The notes: generated by a model from the sequence alone, not told the origin. 64,000 nt of DNA from Agrobacterium albertimagni AOL15 (GCF_000300855.1 NZ_ALJF01000001.1:1-64000), one strand, 5' to 3'; counted from the stretch's first letter, positions 17,498-27,174 are shown. Made by a program: numbers and translations.

Positions 17498-18298
17498 ATT
17501 CCCCCACCCATCAAATTGAGATTTTGATGAATAGCAACCAGAAGTAAACTTTTACTAAAGTGTCAGATAATGACTCAAGCTTGCTTCCACTGAGAGCTGC
17601 CTGGCGTCTCCGCCGTTGTTGCAGAGTCGATCAATCTCGGCCGCATCGTTCCAATTGATCCCGATCCAGGAAGGCGTAATGACTAGAATGTCACGTGCCG
17701 CGCCGCTCACGCATGGTATGCCGACACAAACTTGCGCTCTGGAACAGGTTCAAATTTCGGCCCGCCCTAACTTCCGATGCACGCAAGCAGATCAACGAGG
17801 CAGATCAACGAGGCAGATCATACATCTGGTCCAATTGGATTGTCCGGAAGGGGGCCCGCCTTCACTGTCCGCTACTGCCGTTTGAGCCACAGAAGCAGCC
17901 CTCCTGGCAAAGCAAACAGTGAAGGCAGGCGGTGGCGACGCAGGGGCACCGTTCGCGCCATCCGGTACCCTAAGATTGGATTGCCCCCTACCTGCCCCTA
18001 GTCGAGGAGTGCGTTAGGAAAAGCACATCTTCACTGTTGGCGCACACCTCTCATATCGATGCGATGGTCAAAGAGCGCTCGGCAATTCTGAATTGACGTC
18101 CTCTTCTCATCGGCATCCAAGCGTCTGCCCCCGGCCCCGATCTGGACCAAATATGCGCGCAGCGCTTCCTCCCGAACATACCTCGGCACGATATCCCAAC
18201 CGCATCCAATTCCCAAATGGAATACCAACCGGAAATCTTTTCATTTTGCTGGGTTGAAGACCAAAGCGACTATGGCTCATCGAATGCGGAGAAAAGTC
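17498..18298. other. intergenic region upstream of the argH-like operon
   Basis: This 800-base stretch lies between the divergently oriented chemoreceptor and argH-like genes and should contain both promoters. A short direct repeat occurs near 17790-17820 (AGATCAACGAGGC twice, then a partial third copy). A minus-strand frame at 18031-18228 lacks a good ribosome-binding site. No gene supported. Confidence 0.4.
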
Positions 18299-19714
18299 AT
18301 GAGCTCAACCAAGACCCTTTGGGGCGGTCGTTTCCGGTCAGCGCCCGACCCCACGCTGACCCGCTACTCACGCTCCGATGCAAGCCACATCCGCCTCGTC
18401 GGCTTCGACGTTGCCGGGTCGCGCGCCCACGCCCGCGAACTCGTGCGTGCCGGCATCCTCGACGATGACGAATGCCGGAGCATTGTGGCGACACTCGACG
18501 CGATTGCAGCGCAAGCCGCAAGCGGAGAGATCACGCCCGTCGTCACAGATGAGGATATTCACACCTTCATCGAGCGTCATCTGATGGAGCGCCTTGGTGA
18601 CCTGGGCGGCAAGTTGCGCGCGGGTCGCTCGCGCAACGACCAGGCCGCAAACGACCTCAAGCTCTATCTTCGGGAAGAAGCCAAGGCCGTCTCGGTCGAG
18701 CTACTAGCGCTGATCGACGCCCTGATTAACCAGGCAACCGCCCATCTGGACAGCCCGGCGCCGGGGTTCACACATCTTCAGGCTGCCCAGCCGATCGTCT
18801 TCGGCCACCAGCTGATGGCTCACGCCCAGGCGCTGTCACGCAATCTCGACCGGCTGCGCGACTGGCATCGGCGCAGCAACCGCTCACCGTTGGGAGCAGC
18901 GGCCCTTGCCGGCAGCGCGATCGCCCGTGATCCGCATGAAACCGCACTGGAACTCGGCTATGAAGGCTCCTTCGAGAACTCTATCGATGCGGTCGGCAGT
19001 CGCGACCACGTTGCCGAATTCATCTTCGTCACGGCGATGATCGGCATCGACCTCTCCCGGCTGTCCGAGGAGATCATCCTCTGGTGCTCCCAGTCCTTCT
19101 CCTGGGCGAAGCTGGACGATGCCTTCTCGACCGGCTCTTCGATCATGCCGCAGAAGAAGAACCCGGACATTGCCGAACTGACCCGAGGGCGAAGCGCCCG
19201 GCTGATCGGCTGCCTGTCGAGCATCATGGCCACCCTCAAGGGTCTGCCCTTCGCCTACAACCGGGACCTGATCGAGGATAAGAAGGCTGCCTTCGAGGCT
19301 GTCGACACCCTGCACATGGCGTTGCCTGCCATGAGCGGCCTCGTTCGAACACTGCAGTTCGACACGGCCCGCATGCGGGAAGCGGCGACCCAGGGCTTCA
19401 CACTTGCAACCGAGATGGCCGATTGGCTGGCGCTGCGCGGCGTGCCCTTCTCGCATGCCCATGAAATCACCGGCCGGGCCGTACGCTACTGCGAGGATCA
19501 GGGCATCACGCTCGAAGACCTCACACCTCAGATGCTGGCGGAAATCGATCCGGCGCTGGAGCCTGCGATCATGGAGCATATCACGGTGGAGGCCGCGCTT
19601 AAAGCACGCTCGGCGCAGGGCGGAACGGCCCCTGAAGCTGTCCAGCGCCAGATCGATCGCCTCGGTCTGACCTTGGCGCCGTTCAGGACCTGGGCAGAGG
19701 AGCGTGCGCAATGA
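18299..19714 (+). CDS. argH: argininosuccinate lyase-like C-N lyase in a transport operon
   Basis: Aspartase/fumarase-superfamily lyase, 471 residues, which in the canonical case splits argininosuccinate into arginine and fumarate. The ATG at 18299 follows GGAGA. Family hallmarks are present: AGRSRNDQAANDLKLYLR near 115, GFTHLQAAQPI near 160, the flexible catalytic-serine loop GSSIMPQKKNPDIAELTRG near 280-300, and YNRDLIEDKKAAFEAVD near 320. It is the first gene of a unit in which the next three encode a polar amino-acid ABC transporter, with a four-base overlap to the permease. That suggests catabolism of an imported substrate, perhaps argininosuccinate or a related N-substituted aspartate, not only arginine biosynthesis. 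Confidence 0.85.
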   Translation: MSSTKTLWGGRFRSAPDPTLTRYSRSDASHIRLVGFDVAGSRAHARELVRAGILDDDECRSIVATLDAIAAQAASGEITPVVTDEDIHTFIERHLMERLGDLGGKLRAGRSRNDQAANDLKLYLREEAKAVSVELLALIDALINQATAHLDSPAPGFTHLQAAQPIVFGHQLMAHAQALSRNLDRLRDWHRRSNRSPLGAAALAGSAIARDPHETALELGYEGSFENSIDAVGSRDHVAEFIFVTAMIGIDLSRLSEEIILWCSQSFSWAKLDDAFSTGSSIMPQKKNPDIAELTRGRSARLIGCLSSIMATLKGLPFAYNRDLIEDKKAAFEAVDTLHMALPAMSGLVRTLQFDTARMREAATQGFTLATEMADWLALRGVPFSHAHEITGRAVRYCEDQGITLEDLTPQMLAEIDPALEPAIMEHITVEAALKARSAQGGTAPEAVQRQIDRLGLTLAPFRTWAEERAQ

Positions 19715-20586
19715 CCACTGCCGCCGGCTCTGAAGCCTATCGCACCCCGGTAAGACCGGATCCGACTGCCTTTACCATCATGCCACGCCGTCACTACGGA
19801 CGATGGCTGGCGACGGCGCTCATTCTTCTCGCCATTGGCAGCATCGTCAGGGCGTTTGCGCTCGGCCAGATCGAATGGTCCGTGGTCGCCCAGTTCCTGA
19901 CCGCGCCGGCCATCCTCTTTGGCCTCGTCAACACCATCATCATGGCCATCGCCGCCATGGCACTCGGCATCACCCTCGGCGTCCTCTTCGCCGTGATGGT
20001 CATGTCGCCGAACCCTGTGCTGCATTACTCCGCCAAGGGCTACATCTGGTTCTTCCGCGGCACGCCGCTGATCCTGCAACTCCTGCTCTGGTTCAACCTG
20101 GCGCTGGTGTTTCCGACGCTCGGGATCCCTGGCCTCTTCGAATTCCGGACGGTCGATGTCATCACTCCCTTCATGGCAACACTCCTTGGACTGGGGATCA
20201 ACCAGGGCGCCTACACGGCCGAAGTCGTGCGGGCTGGCATCCTGTCGGTGGATCAGGGCCAGACGGAAGCCGCCCAGTCGATCGGCATGGCGCGCCCGAC
20301 GATCATGCGTCGCATCGTCTTGCCCCAGGCCATGCGTGTGATCATCCCGCCGGTCGGCAACGAATTCATCAGCATGGTCAAGCTGACCTCGCTGGCCTCG
20401 GTCATCCAGTTCTCCGAGATCTTGCGCAATGCGCAGACGATCTACTTCGCCAACGGCCGCGTCATCGAGCTCCTGATCGTGGCCGCCATCTGGTACATCG
20501 CCGTGGTCTCGGTGATGTCCTTCGGACAACATTTTCTGGAGCGCCGCTTTTCGCGCGGACAGGCCAACCGGGGGCGCGGAGAATGA
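19711..20586 (+). CDS. polar amino-acid ABC transporter permease
   Basis: Inner-membrane subunit of a HisM/GlnP-type importer, 291 residues. After a hydrophilic N-terminus of about 30 residues come five or six membrane helices ([69 protein letters not shown]). The cytoplasmic loop with the EAA motif reads [20 protein letters not shown], which docks on the ATPase. It overlaps the lyase gene before it and the ATPase gene after it by four bases each, so all three are translationally coupled. A single permease gene implies a homodimer. Confidence 0.92.
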   Translation: MTTAAGSEAYRTPVRPDPTAFTIMPRRHYGRWLATALILLAIGSIVRAFALGQIEWSVVAQFLTAPAILFGLVNTIIMAIAAMALGITLGVLFAVMVMSPNPVLHYSAKGYIWFFRGTPLILQLLLWFNLALVFPTLGIPGLFEFRTVDVITPFMATLLGLGINQGAYTAEVVRAGILSVDQGQTEAAQSIGMARPTIMRRIVLPQAMRVIIPPVGNEFISMVKLTSLASVIQFSEILRNAQTIYFANGRVIELLIVAAIWYIAVVSVMSFGQHFLERRFSRGQANRGRGE

Positions 20587-21371
20587 GCTTGGACCCAAAA
20601 CAATCGACGCAGACGCTGCTGTCCGCGCGAAAGGTCACCAAGACCTTCGGAAGCCTGACGGCCCTCGATGCGGTTGATCTCGACGTCATGCGCGGTGAAG
20701 TCCTGTGCATCATCGGCCCCTCGGGTTCGGGCAAGTCGACCTTGCTCCGTTGCCTGAACCAGATCGAACGCTTCGATCGCGGCGCGGTCTGGATCGACGA
20801 CGAGCTGATCGGCTACCGTCAGGACGGAGACACGCTTCACGAACTGGACGATCGCGCCATCGCGCGTCAGCGCCTCGCCTGCGGCATGGTCTTCCAGCGT
20901 TTCAATCTGTTCAATCACATGACGGCCTTGCAGAATATCATGGAAGGCCCCGTCACGGTCCTCAAGCGACCACGTCAGGAGGTGCGCCAGGAGGCCATCG
21001 CATTGCTGCAAAGGGTCGGTCTGTCGGACAAGCATGACGCCTATCCCGCACAGCTGTCGGGTGGCCAGCAGCAGCGTGTGGCGATCGCCCGTGCGCTGGC
21101 CATGAAGCCGAAGCTGATGCTGTTCGACGAGCCGACATCCGCGCTCGATCCCGAACTGGTCGGCGAAGTGCTGACTGTCATGCGCGACCTTGCCGCCAGT
21201 GGCATGACGATGATCGTCGTGACCCACGAGCTCGGCTTTGCGCGCGAGGTGGCCGATCGCGTCATCTTCATGGACGCCGGCCGGATCGTCGAGACCGGCG
21301 CTCCGGACCAGGTCCTGGGGGAACCTTCGCAACAGCGGACAAGAGACTTCATAGCGGCCGTGCTGTCGTAA
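20583..21371 (+). CDS. polar amino-acid ABC transporter ATP-binding protein
   Basis: ATPase subunit of 262 residues, starting at the ATG that overlaps the permease stop (the open frame itself extends upstream but shadows the permease). Walker A is [15 protein letters not shown] near residue 46, the signature is [15 protein letters not shown], Walker B is [13 protein letters not shown], and the switch histidine is in [13 protein letters not shown]. It energises import by the adjacent permease with the binding protein encoded next. The sequence is of the GlnQ/HisP class. Confidence 0.95.
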   Translation: MSLDPKQSTQTLLSARKVTKTFGSLTALDAVDLDVMRGEVLCIIGPSGSGKSTLLRCLNQIERFDRGAVWIDDELIGYRQDGDTLHELDDRAIARQRLACGMVFQRFNLFNHMTALQNIMEGPVTVLKRPRQEVRQEAIALLQRVGLSDKHDAYPAQLSGGQQQRVAIARALAMKPKLMLFDEPTSALDPELVGEVLTVMRDLAASGMTMIVVTHELGFAREVADRVIFMDAGRIVETGAPDQVLGEPSQQRTRDFIAAVLS

Positions 21372-21401
21372 GGCCGGCCTATAACAAGAGAGGAACTGAA
21401 C

Positions 21402-22238
21402 ATGTCATTGAAAACACTTCTGATCGCCGGTACCGCCCTGGTGGCCACGGCCACCTTCGCAGGCGCCCAGGAATTGCCACAGCGTATCCGCGACGCGGGC
21501 ACCATTGTTGCGGCGACGAATCCGAACTACGCGCCGATCGTCTACAAGGATCCGGCGACGAACACGCTCCAGGGCCTCGACATCGCGCTTGGCGAAGCCA
21601 TTGCCGAAGAGCTCGGCGTCAAGATCGAGTGGCAGGAAACTGAATTCGTTCAGATGCTGCCCTCGCTGCAGACGGGTCGCGTCGACATGGCCATGGCCGG
21701 TATGTCCGACCTTCCGTCCCGCCGGGAAACCGTCGACTTCGTCGACTACATGGTCTCCGGTGCCCAGTTCTACACCCTGAAGGCGGTGTCGGAAAACATC
21801 ACCGGCACCGCTGACCTGTGCGGCAAGCGCGTCGGCGCCTCACGCAACACGAACTGGCCGAAAGACATCGCCGAATGGAGCCAGGAAAACTGCGAGGCGA
21901 AGGGCCTGACGCCGATCGAAGTCATCGGTACCGAAGGTTCGGTCGATGCACGCACCCAGTTGAAGAGCCAGCGTCTCGACGCGGCCGTGCAGGGCAATGA
22001 AACCCTTCCCTACTTCCAGAACCTGGAGCCCGACACCTATGTGCTGCTCGGAGAGCCTTTTACACGTTCGCTCGCCGGTATTCCCTTCCTCAAGACCGAG
22101 GAAGGCGTCCAGATCCGCGAGGCTGTACAGGGCGCTCTCGAAAGACTGAAGGAAAGCGGCCGCTATGCCGAAATCTTCGCCGAATACGGTCTCGCCGCCA
22201 ACGAGATCGACGCGATCGCCCTCAACCAGGGCGAATAG
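21402..22238 (+). CDS. amino-acid ABC transporter substrate-binding protein
   Basis: Periplasmic binding protein of 278 residues (SBP_bac_3 family). A signal peptide covers residues 1-22 (IAGTALVATATFAGAQELP), followed by the family's opening IRDAGTIVAATNPNYAPIVY, the GLDIALGEAIAEELGVK segment, WQETEFVQMLPSLQTGRVD, MAMAGMSDLPSRRETVDF, and the hinge-proximal LCGKRVGASRNTNW. It carries cysteines at the two positions typical of the family (DLCGKR, ENCEAKG). It follows the ATPase by 30 bases with its own AGAGGAAC ribosome-binding site. The ligand may be an acidic N-linked amino acid given the lyase upstream. Confidence 0.92.
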   Translation: MSLKTLLIAGTALVATATFAGAQELPQRIRDAGTIVAATNPNYAPIVYKDPATNTLQGLDIALGEAIAEELGVKIEWQETEFVQMLPSLQTGRVDMAMAGMSDLPSRRETVDFVDYMVSGAQFYTLKAVSENITGTADLCGKRVGASRNTNWPKDIAEWSQENCEAKGLTPIEVIGTEGSVDARTQLKSQRLDAAVQGNETLPYFQNLEPDTYVLLGEPFTRSLAGIPFLKTEEGVQIREAVQGALERLKESGRYAEIFAEYGLAANEIDAIALNQGE

Positions 22239-22287
22239 GCCAAAGCGTTCCAGACCAGCGTGACGCCCCGTCATCCCGGTCCAGCCG

Positions 22288-23181
22288 CTAGTCCCGCCGT
22301 GTGATCTCTTCCATCAACCAGTCATGGAATAGGTTGAGCGCGCGGCGGGACGTCCGGTCCGCAGGTCGGGTGAACCAGTAGCAGTTGGGGCTTTCGAAAC
22401 CGAGCCCGCCCGGATTGACCAGATCACCCGAAGCAAGTTCCCGGACGATCAGTTCGCGTGGGATGAGCGCCAATCCCTGACCCGCAATCGCAGCGCGGAT
22501 GACCAGCGTATAGAAACCGAAGCGCACATAGTGGCGAGGCTCGGGCGCCTCCGCCGGCAAAGCCAGCGCGGCGCGCAGGTTCTGCCAGCAGTTCGGCGTC
22601 TGCGGATGCTCCAGAAGCGTGAAGCGCCCGATGTCATCAAGAACCTCCAGCCCACCCACCCTGCAGATATACTCGGGCGCCCCCACCAAAGCGACATCGG
22701 CGCCAAACAGATAATCGGCCGTCTGCCCGCGCCACGGCGGCACACCATAACGAAAGGCCGCATCGGGTTCGGCCTGACCGGGCGTCTCAAAACTCGTGAA
22801 CTGGACGTCGATCGTCGGATATCGCTCGGTAAATCGTGAAAATCGCGGCAGTAGCCAGCGATCACCCAGGATCGGCAGCAGATGGAGGCGCAGGACGTCT
22901 GGATCGCTCGAGAGACGCGCCACCCGAAGCGCGGCGTCCTCCAGCGCCTGCAAGGCGATCTTGGCCTGTTCCAGGTAGATATGCCCAGCTTCGCTCAACT
23001 GTAGACCTGACGTGTGCCGGATGAAGAGGCTCTGGCCCACCGAGGCCTCGAGCTTCGACAACTGCTTGCTGACCGCGCTCTGGGAGAGGTTCACCGCATC
23101 GGCCGCTGCGACCGTCGACCCTCGTTCAGCCAGTGCGATGAGGACCCTAAGGCCTGCTGTCGAAGGTATTCGCGAATTCAC
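22288..23181 (-). CDS. LysR-type transcriptional regulator
   Basis: A 297-residue regulator of the GcvA-like LysR branch. The winged helix-turn-helix is at residues 8-65 (LIALAERGSTVAAADAVNLSQSAVSKQLSKLE in overlapping pieces), followed by the linker helix and a periplasmic-binding-like effector domain (RLHLLPILGDRWLLPRFSRF; ITRRDxx end). It is convergent with the transporter operon, its stop 50 bases from that of the binding-protein gene, and is likely to sense the imported compound and regulate the operon. Direct binding sites could not be placed. Confidence 0.92.
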   Translation of the reverse strand: MNSRIPSTAGLRVLIALAERGSTVAAADAVNLSQSAVSKQLSKLEASVGQSLFIRHTSGLQLSEAGHIYLEQAKIALQALEDAALRVARLSSDPDVLRLHLLPILGDRWLLPRFSRFTERYPTIDVQFTSFETPGQAEPDAAFRYGVPPWRGQTADYLFGADVALVGAPEYICRVGGLEVLDDIGRFTLLEHPQTPNCWQNLRAALALPAEAPEPRHYVRFGFYTLVIRAAIAGQGLALIPRELIVRELASGDLVNPGGLGFESPNCYWFTRPADRTSRRALNLFHDWLMEEITRRD

Positions 23182-23499
23182 GCCTGCTTGCTTTCAATTG
23201 GCGACATTGATGCGCAGCCGTGTCTTGTCGTGGACAGTCGTCAGGACAAGCAACGAAATGAACGCATGGCACCATAGGCAATATTCCCAATGCGCGCCAG
23301 TGGCTGCTTTTGGCGCACAGGCGACGTGAGGCGGCGGGGCGATGTCTGCTTCCAGGCAGGTGCTATGACCGCCGTTATGGCCGAGTGGACGGCGCTCAGC
23401 TGCCACCTGGGAATGCTCGCCGCACCTCCGGCCTGCCGATCTCGAGCGGAAATAATTGCCGCAATGCAGCCAGATTGTTGCGCAACCCAGGACGCCCTT
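23182..23499. other. intergenic region upstream of the LysR gene
   Basis: No gene supported. The right part joins the decayed end of a Fic-type gene; the left part should hold the promoter of the minus-strand LysR gene. Confidence 0.4.
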
Positions 23500-23880
23500 T
23501 GACAAGAACGTCCTAATACAGCGGAACAGTCCCTCGTGACCGAATGGCCTATGCCAGGTTCGATAAACAACCGCCATCATCTCGGCGATTCAACGCTCTT
23601 GGACGCGTACCTGTCTATCATCGGCGTCGAGCCCAAACTGCCGGCGTAATGATGACTGGACACTTACCCGGTCAAGAGATTCCCCCTCGATCTCTGATGT
23701 CTTGACTGCTTCGTCGCTGAGCAGCTCAATGCGAAGTTGGTAGCTGTCGTCATCGTTGAAATGTCGAACTGCACCGATGGCCTCGCCGGCGGCCTGGAGG
23801 AATTTCCGCGCCAACGACATCAGGCTTGCGGCGTCATGCCGGAAATCTAGCCAATCAGTCTCTTGCCAGTTCCATTCCAT
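23500..23880 (-). pseudogene. Fic/DUF4172-domain protein fragment with an internal stop
   Basis: The first 96 residues read as the N-terminal DUF4172 domain of Fic proteins: MEWNWQETDWLDFRHDA, QLRIELLSDEAVKTSEIEGE and LDRVSVQSSLRRQFGLD. At 23590-23592 a TGA interrupts the frame where the family has a codon for Gly or a similar residue. The frame continues as IAEMMAVVYRTWHRPFGHEGLFR, which is the expected next segment, then decays near 23500. The catalytic Fic motif (HPFxxGNGR) is absent. Fic enzymes transfer AMP or related groups to target proteins. This copy is dead. Confidence 0.75.
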
Positions 23881-24026
23881 GAGTGATAGCCAACCACTCT
23901 ATAACTCACAAACGCGCCGTATATCAGCTAATGCAAGCTTGTCTGTCGCTCATCGCCACAAGTTATTGCTCATGACTGAAGCATCAGCGATCAAATGTTG
24001 GGGACCCCCAGCGACGGTCGGATCAC

Positions 24027-25160
24027 CTAGATAATCCCCCAGGCCCGAAACCTCCCTCTCCCGGTCATCTCCCTCAACCCCAGCTCCTGAACGATCCGCC
24101 GCGCTCCCTGCGGCGTCACCTCAAGCGTCTTTGCCACCATGCCGGCGGAGATCAGCGGCCGCGCCATGACGAGTTCGACCAGCTCCGGCAGCCTGGATGA
24201 CGTCCGGCGTCCCTCAAGTTTGCGCATCATCATCTGCCGCGCCAGCACCAGGCGATCATGCTCCTTCAACCCCGTCTCGGCGGCAATGATCAGCGCCCTT
24301 GATATCGCCAGCAACCGCGTCTCCCGATCACGATGCCGGCGCCGATCGACGGGAATGGCCTTGAGCCCGAGATTGATAGCGACGAGGTGGACGCCACTGG
24401 TAACGCCACCCTCACGCAAGATGGAGGCGGCCAGCAGCCGACCAAGCCAGGGCGCATGCTGGAGCACGGCGATTTCATTCCAGGCATCGAGCGCGACGAT
24501 GGCCTGCAGGACCGGCGGCAGATCCTGGGTACGAGCCAACACAGCCTGCCACTCCTCCAGCCGCTCGTCCTCATCCCAGTCGAGATCGTAGACGAAGGGA
24601 TCCTTGTCCGGAACGTTTTTGGCGCGACCCGACTTCTTCGCCCCTTCGATCGCGGCCTCGGAGCGCGCAAGCACTGCATCAATCGCGGCAAGCGCATCAC
24701 CCAGGCCATCAATGTCGGGATCCTCCGCCTCCCCTACCCCAACCGGAGCTTCGCTCACCTCACCACTCCCATCCGGCACACCCTCCCCGCCTCCACCCAA
24801 TGATGCTCCGGCCCACGGCTGGCCGCGGAGGGAGGTGAGGCCTTGAGCAGAGAGTGCCCAGGTGGCGGGATTGGCGGCGATGCGGCGTCGGGTTTTCAGG
24901 ATGTCGCGGGCAATGGTGAGCTCGTGGGTGGGGGCACGGATGTCGCGAAGGGCATCATGCAGGACGAGGTCCTCGAGATGAACGAGTTCACCGTCGACCC
25001 AGAGCGAGGCATGCGCTTCCAGGAAATGCGAGCGCTCAAGAAAGCCCTCGCCGACCGGAGAGCGGGCGATGCTCTCATCGAGACGGGCAAGAGCAACCCC
25101 TGCCTCGGAGATCGGCCGCAGCAGGCTCTGGATGGGCAATTTTGCGAGATCGTAAGACAT
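24027..25160 (-). CDS. DUF1612 / RHE_PE00001-family protein
   Basis: A 377-residue protein of a family found mainly on rhizobial plasmids, with a conserved N-terminal region ([23 protein letters not shown] in pieces), a Gly/Glu-rich variable linker near residues 115-150, a DUF1612 core ([37 protein letters not shown]) and a C-terminal winged-helix domain ([20 protein letters not shown]) ending in [11 protein letters not shown]. The HTH suggests DNA binding and a regulatory role. Relatives lie near Fic, toxin-antitoxin and recombinase genes, as here. It is divergent from vapB, sharing a 190-base intergenic region with a long palindrome. No biochemical function is known to me. Confidence 0.8.
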   Translation of the reverse strand: MSYDLAKLPIQSLLRPISEAGVALARLDESIARSPVGEGFLERSHFLEAHASLWVDGELVHLEDLVLHDALRDIRAPTHELTIARDILKTRRRIAANPATWALSAQGLTSLRGQPWAGASLGGGGEGVPDGSGEVSEAPVGVGEAEDPDIDGLGDALAAIDAVLARSEAAIEGAKKSGRAKNVPDKDPFVYDLDWDEDERLEEWQAVLARTQDLPPVLQAIVALDAWNEIAVLQHAPWLGRLLAASILREGGVTSGVHLVAINLGLKAIPVDRRRHRDRETRLLAISRALIIAAETGLKEHDRLVLARQMMMRKLEGRRTSSRLPELVELVMARPLISAGMVAKTLEVTPQGARRIVQELGLREMTGRGRFRAWGII

Positions 25161-25241
25161 TGAAATTATGGTAAATGATTCGTTAACAGAAAGCTACGGT
25201 CACATTACGGTTCCCTACATTCTATAGATGATCCGAAGGTT

Positions 25242-25278
25242 TCTAACCTCCGATAAGTAACCCTTATCGGAGGTTAGA
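25242..25278. repeat. perfect 16-bp inverted repeat upstream of vapB
   Basis: TCTAACCTCCGATAAG at 25242-25257 is followed after five bases (TAACC) by its exact reverse complement at 25263-25278. It lies 74 bases upstream of the vapB ATG and 82 upstream of the DUF1612 start. Candidate roles are the VapBC autoregulatory operator, a binding site for the DUF1612 HTH protein, or the crossover site of the tyrosine recombinase encoded in the same operon: two binding arms around a short centre is the layout of such a core, though a 5-bp centre is short for one. It is not followed by a T-run, so an intrinsic terminator is unlikely. Confidence 0.75.
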
Positions 25279-25351
25279 CATCTGGCGCTCCATCGTTGCC
25301 ATCTCAAGGCTCAGCGCCTATATTCTGCGCATCAGAACAGCGAGAACCGCC

Positions 25352-25609
25352 ATGTCCGAACCCCAGCTTTCCATTCGCAGTAGCAAGGCACGCGATCTGG
25401 CGCACGCGCTTTCCCGTCGCACCGGCCAGCCAATCAACCGCCTCGTCGAGCTTGCACTTGAGCGATACGAACAGGAACTGCGCGAGAAGGCCGACGAGAC
25501 GCCGGCTGATGCTTTGTGGCGATTGATGGCCGAGGGCCGGCAATCTGTGCCTGCAGGCACGACGTCTGCCCATGACGACTTCTATGACGAAAACGGCCTG
25601 CCTATATGA
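25352..25609 (+). CDS. vapB: VapB-type antitoxin
   Basis: An 85-residue antitoxin. The N-terminal 45 residues resemble the Rv0623/PSK-type DNA-binding antitoxins (LSIRSSKARDLAHALSRRTG, then PINRLVELALERYE), and the acidic C-terminus (SAHDDFYDENGLPI) is the usual toxin-binding tail ending in GLPI. It overlaps vapC by four bases. It should neutralise VapC and repress its own promoter, possibly at the upstream palindrome. Confidence 0.88.
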   Translation: MSEPQLSIRSSKARDLAHALSRRTGQPINRLVELALERYEQELREKADETPADALWRLMAEGRQSVPAGTTSAHDDFYDENGLPI

Positions 25610-26010
25610 TCGTCATCGACACCTCGGTGATCCTTGCGACTTCGCTGAACGAGCCGGAAGCAACCCTCTTCCATTCGCTTGTATCTCAAGAGGAGATCCT
25701 TGTTGGCTGGCCGACCCTCGTTGAGGCGCGCATGGTGCTTGCTGGCCGGAAATTTTCGAACGCCGGCGACATCGTCAAACAGCTTGTTGATTTGCCCAAT
25801 GTGACCGCAGTCGCCTTCGGAGAGCGGCATTATCTCGCGGCCGAAAAGGCGTTCGAGCGATTTGGCAAGGGGCAACATCCCGCAAGTCTGAACATGGGTG
25901 ACTGCTTCTCTTATGCCGTATCTGCGGTTGCCAAGGCACCCCTGCTCTTCAAGGGTCGCGATTTCAGCCAGACGGATCTGAAGCTCCATCCGGCATCTTC
26001 TACTGAATGA
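25606..26010 (+). CDS. vapC: VapC toxin, PIN-domain ribonuclease
   Basis: A 134-residue PIN-domain protein. The acidic catalytic residues are visible: Asp5 in MIVIDTSVILA, Glu in TLVEARMVLAGR near residue 41, and Asp in SLNMGDCFSYAVS near 99, followed by LLFKGRDFSQTDL. VapC toxins cleave tRNA or rRNA and arrest growth unless bound by VapB. The stop overlaps the integrase start by four bases, so toxin and recombinase are translated from one message, an unusual coupling. Confidence 0.9.
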   Translation: MIVIDTSVILATSLNEPEATLFHSLVSQEEILVGWPTLVEARMVLAGRKFSNAGDIVKQLVDLPNVTAVAFGERHYLAAEKAFERFGKGQHPASLNMGDCFSYAVSAVAKAPLLFKGRDFSQTDLKLHPASSTE

Positions 26011-27152
26011 CTGCTCCACGCAAAACAGCCCTTGCCCATCGCCTCGATACGCTCGACACCATCGCGGCTGTCCTGCCTATGGAGCGTCGTGACGAACTCG
26101 CGGAACTTCTAACCGACCAGGATGTCGAGACACTGCGTCATCTGGTAAACGAGGGTATGGGCGCCAACACTCTGCGCGCGCTCGCTTCCGACCTCGCCTA
26201 TATACAGGCTTGGTCGCTGGCCGCGACTGGCCGTTCGCTTCCCTGGCCTGCCCCTGAAGCGCTCCTCCTTAAATTCGTTGCTCACCACCTTTGGGACGCG
26301 GAGAAGCGTCTGACGGATCCTGAACACGGGATGCCAAAAGATATCGAGGATAAACTTCGGTTACAGGGATTTCTCCGTACTATCGGACCGCACGCACCTG
26401 ACACCGTGCGCCGGCGGCTCGCCACCTGGTCGACGCTGACGAAATGGCGCGGGCTTCAGGGTTTCTTCGGCTCTCCTGCCCTCCGATCCGCCATCAGACT
26501 TTCTATCCGAGCTACGCCGCGACCGAGAAAGCGAAAGAGCGCGAAGGCGGTCACCGGAGACACACTCGAAAAGCTCCTAGCGACCTGTGCCAACGGTAGT
26601 CTGCGCGATGTGAGAGATCGGGCCATCCTGATGGTAGCCTTTGCTTCTGGGGGTAGACGGCGCAGCGAGATCGCGGCCCTCAGACTAGAACAGTTGCAGC
26701 CGGAGGAGCCCATCGAGGTCGAGAGCGGTCCTCCCCTGCCCTCTGTTTCTGTTCATCTGGGCCGCACCAAGACCAGTGGCGCAGAGAACGACGAAGTGGT
26801 GTATCTCACCGGCCGCCCGGTCGAGACCCTCAACGCATGGCTCAACGCAGCCAAGATCGACAAGGGCAGTGTCTTCAGAGCCATCGATCGCTGGGGCAAT
26901 GTCTCGCGGCGACCGCTTGACCCGAAAGCCATCAATGACATCGTCAAGCATCGGGCTGAACTGGCTGGCCTCGATCCGGCGGAGTTTTCAGCGCATGGCC
27001 TGCGCTCCGGCTACCTGACAGAAGCCGCCAATCGTGGCATTCCTCTTCCCGAAGCGATGGAGCAGTCGCGGCATCGATCCGTTCAGCAGGCGTCCAGCTA
27101 CTACAACAGTGCCCAGCGGCGCAGCGGCCGCGCTGCTCGGTTGATGGACTAG
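26007..27152 (+). CDS. tyrosine recombinase/integrase coupled to vapBC
   Basis: A 381-residue site-specific recombinase. The N-terminal SAM-like core-binding domain runs to about 165 (NTLRALASDLAYIQAW), and the catalytic domain has Arg in ASGGRRRSEIAALRLEQL, Lys in GRTKTSGAE, HGLRSGYLTEAANRG (H-x-x-R), RHRSVQQASSYY with the nucleophile Tyr near residue 368. Such plasmid-borne recombinases resolve dimers or drive integration. Its place as third gene of a vapBC operon, headed by a perfect palindrome, suggests a stabilisation module that joins dimer resolution and post-segregational killing. Confidence 0.88.
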   Translation: MTAPRKTALAHRLDTLDTIAAVLPMERRDELAELLTDQDVETLRHLVNEGMGANTLRALASDLAYIQAWSLAATGRSLPWPAPEALLLKFVAHHLWDAEKRLTDPEHGMPKDIEDKLRLQGFLRTIGPHAPDTVRRRLATWSTLTKWRGLQGFFGSPALRSAIRLSIRATPRPRKRKSAKAVTGDTLEKLLATCANGSLRDVRDRAILMVAFASGGRRRSEIAALRLEQLQPEEPIEVESGPPLPSVSVHLGRTKTSGAENDEVVYLTGRPVETLNAWLNAAKIDKGSVFRAIDRWGNVSRRPLDPKAINDIVKHRAELAGLDPAEFSAHGLRSGYLTEAANRGIPLPEAMEQSRHRSVQQASSYYNSAQRRSGRAARLMD

Positions 27153-27174
27153 CCATATGGATGAGGGAGCATAG

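Noticed and set aside
17777..17830. Short direct repeat AGATCAACGAGGC in the gap before the argH-like operon
   Set aside because: Only two full copies and a partial one without spacer pattern; most likely a small tandem duplication, not an iteron or CRISPR.
18031..18228. 65-codon minus-strand frame in the gap before the argH-like gene
   Set aside because: No convincing ribosome-binding site or recognisable family; treated as chance.
19528..20598. Long minus-strand frame of 356 codons opposite the permease
   Set aside because: It is rich in His, Asp and Arg, lies antisense to strongly conserved lyase and ABC permease coding sequence, and has no motif; a shadow frame.
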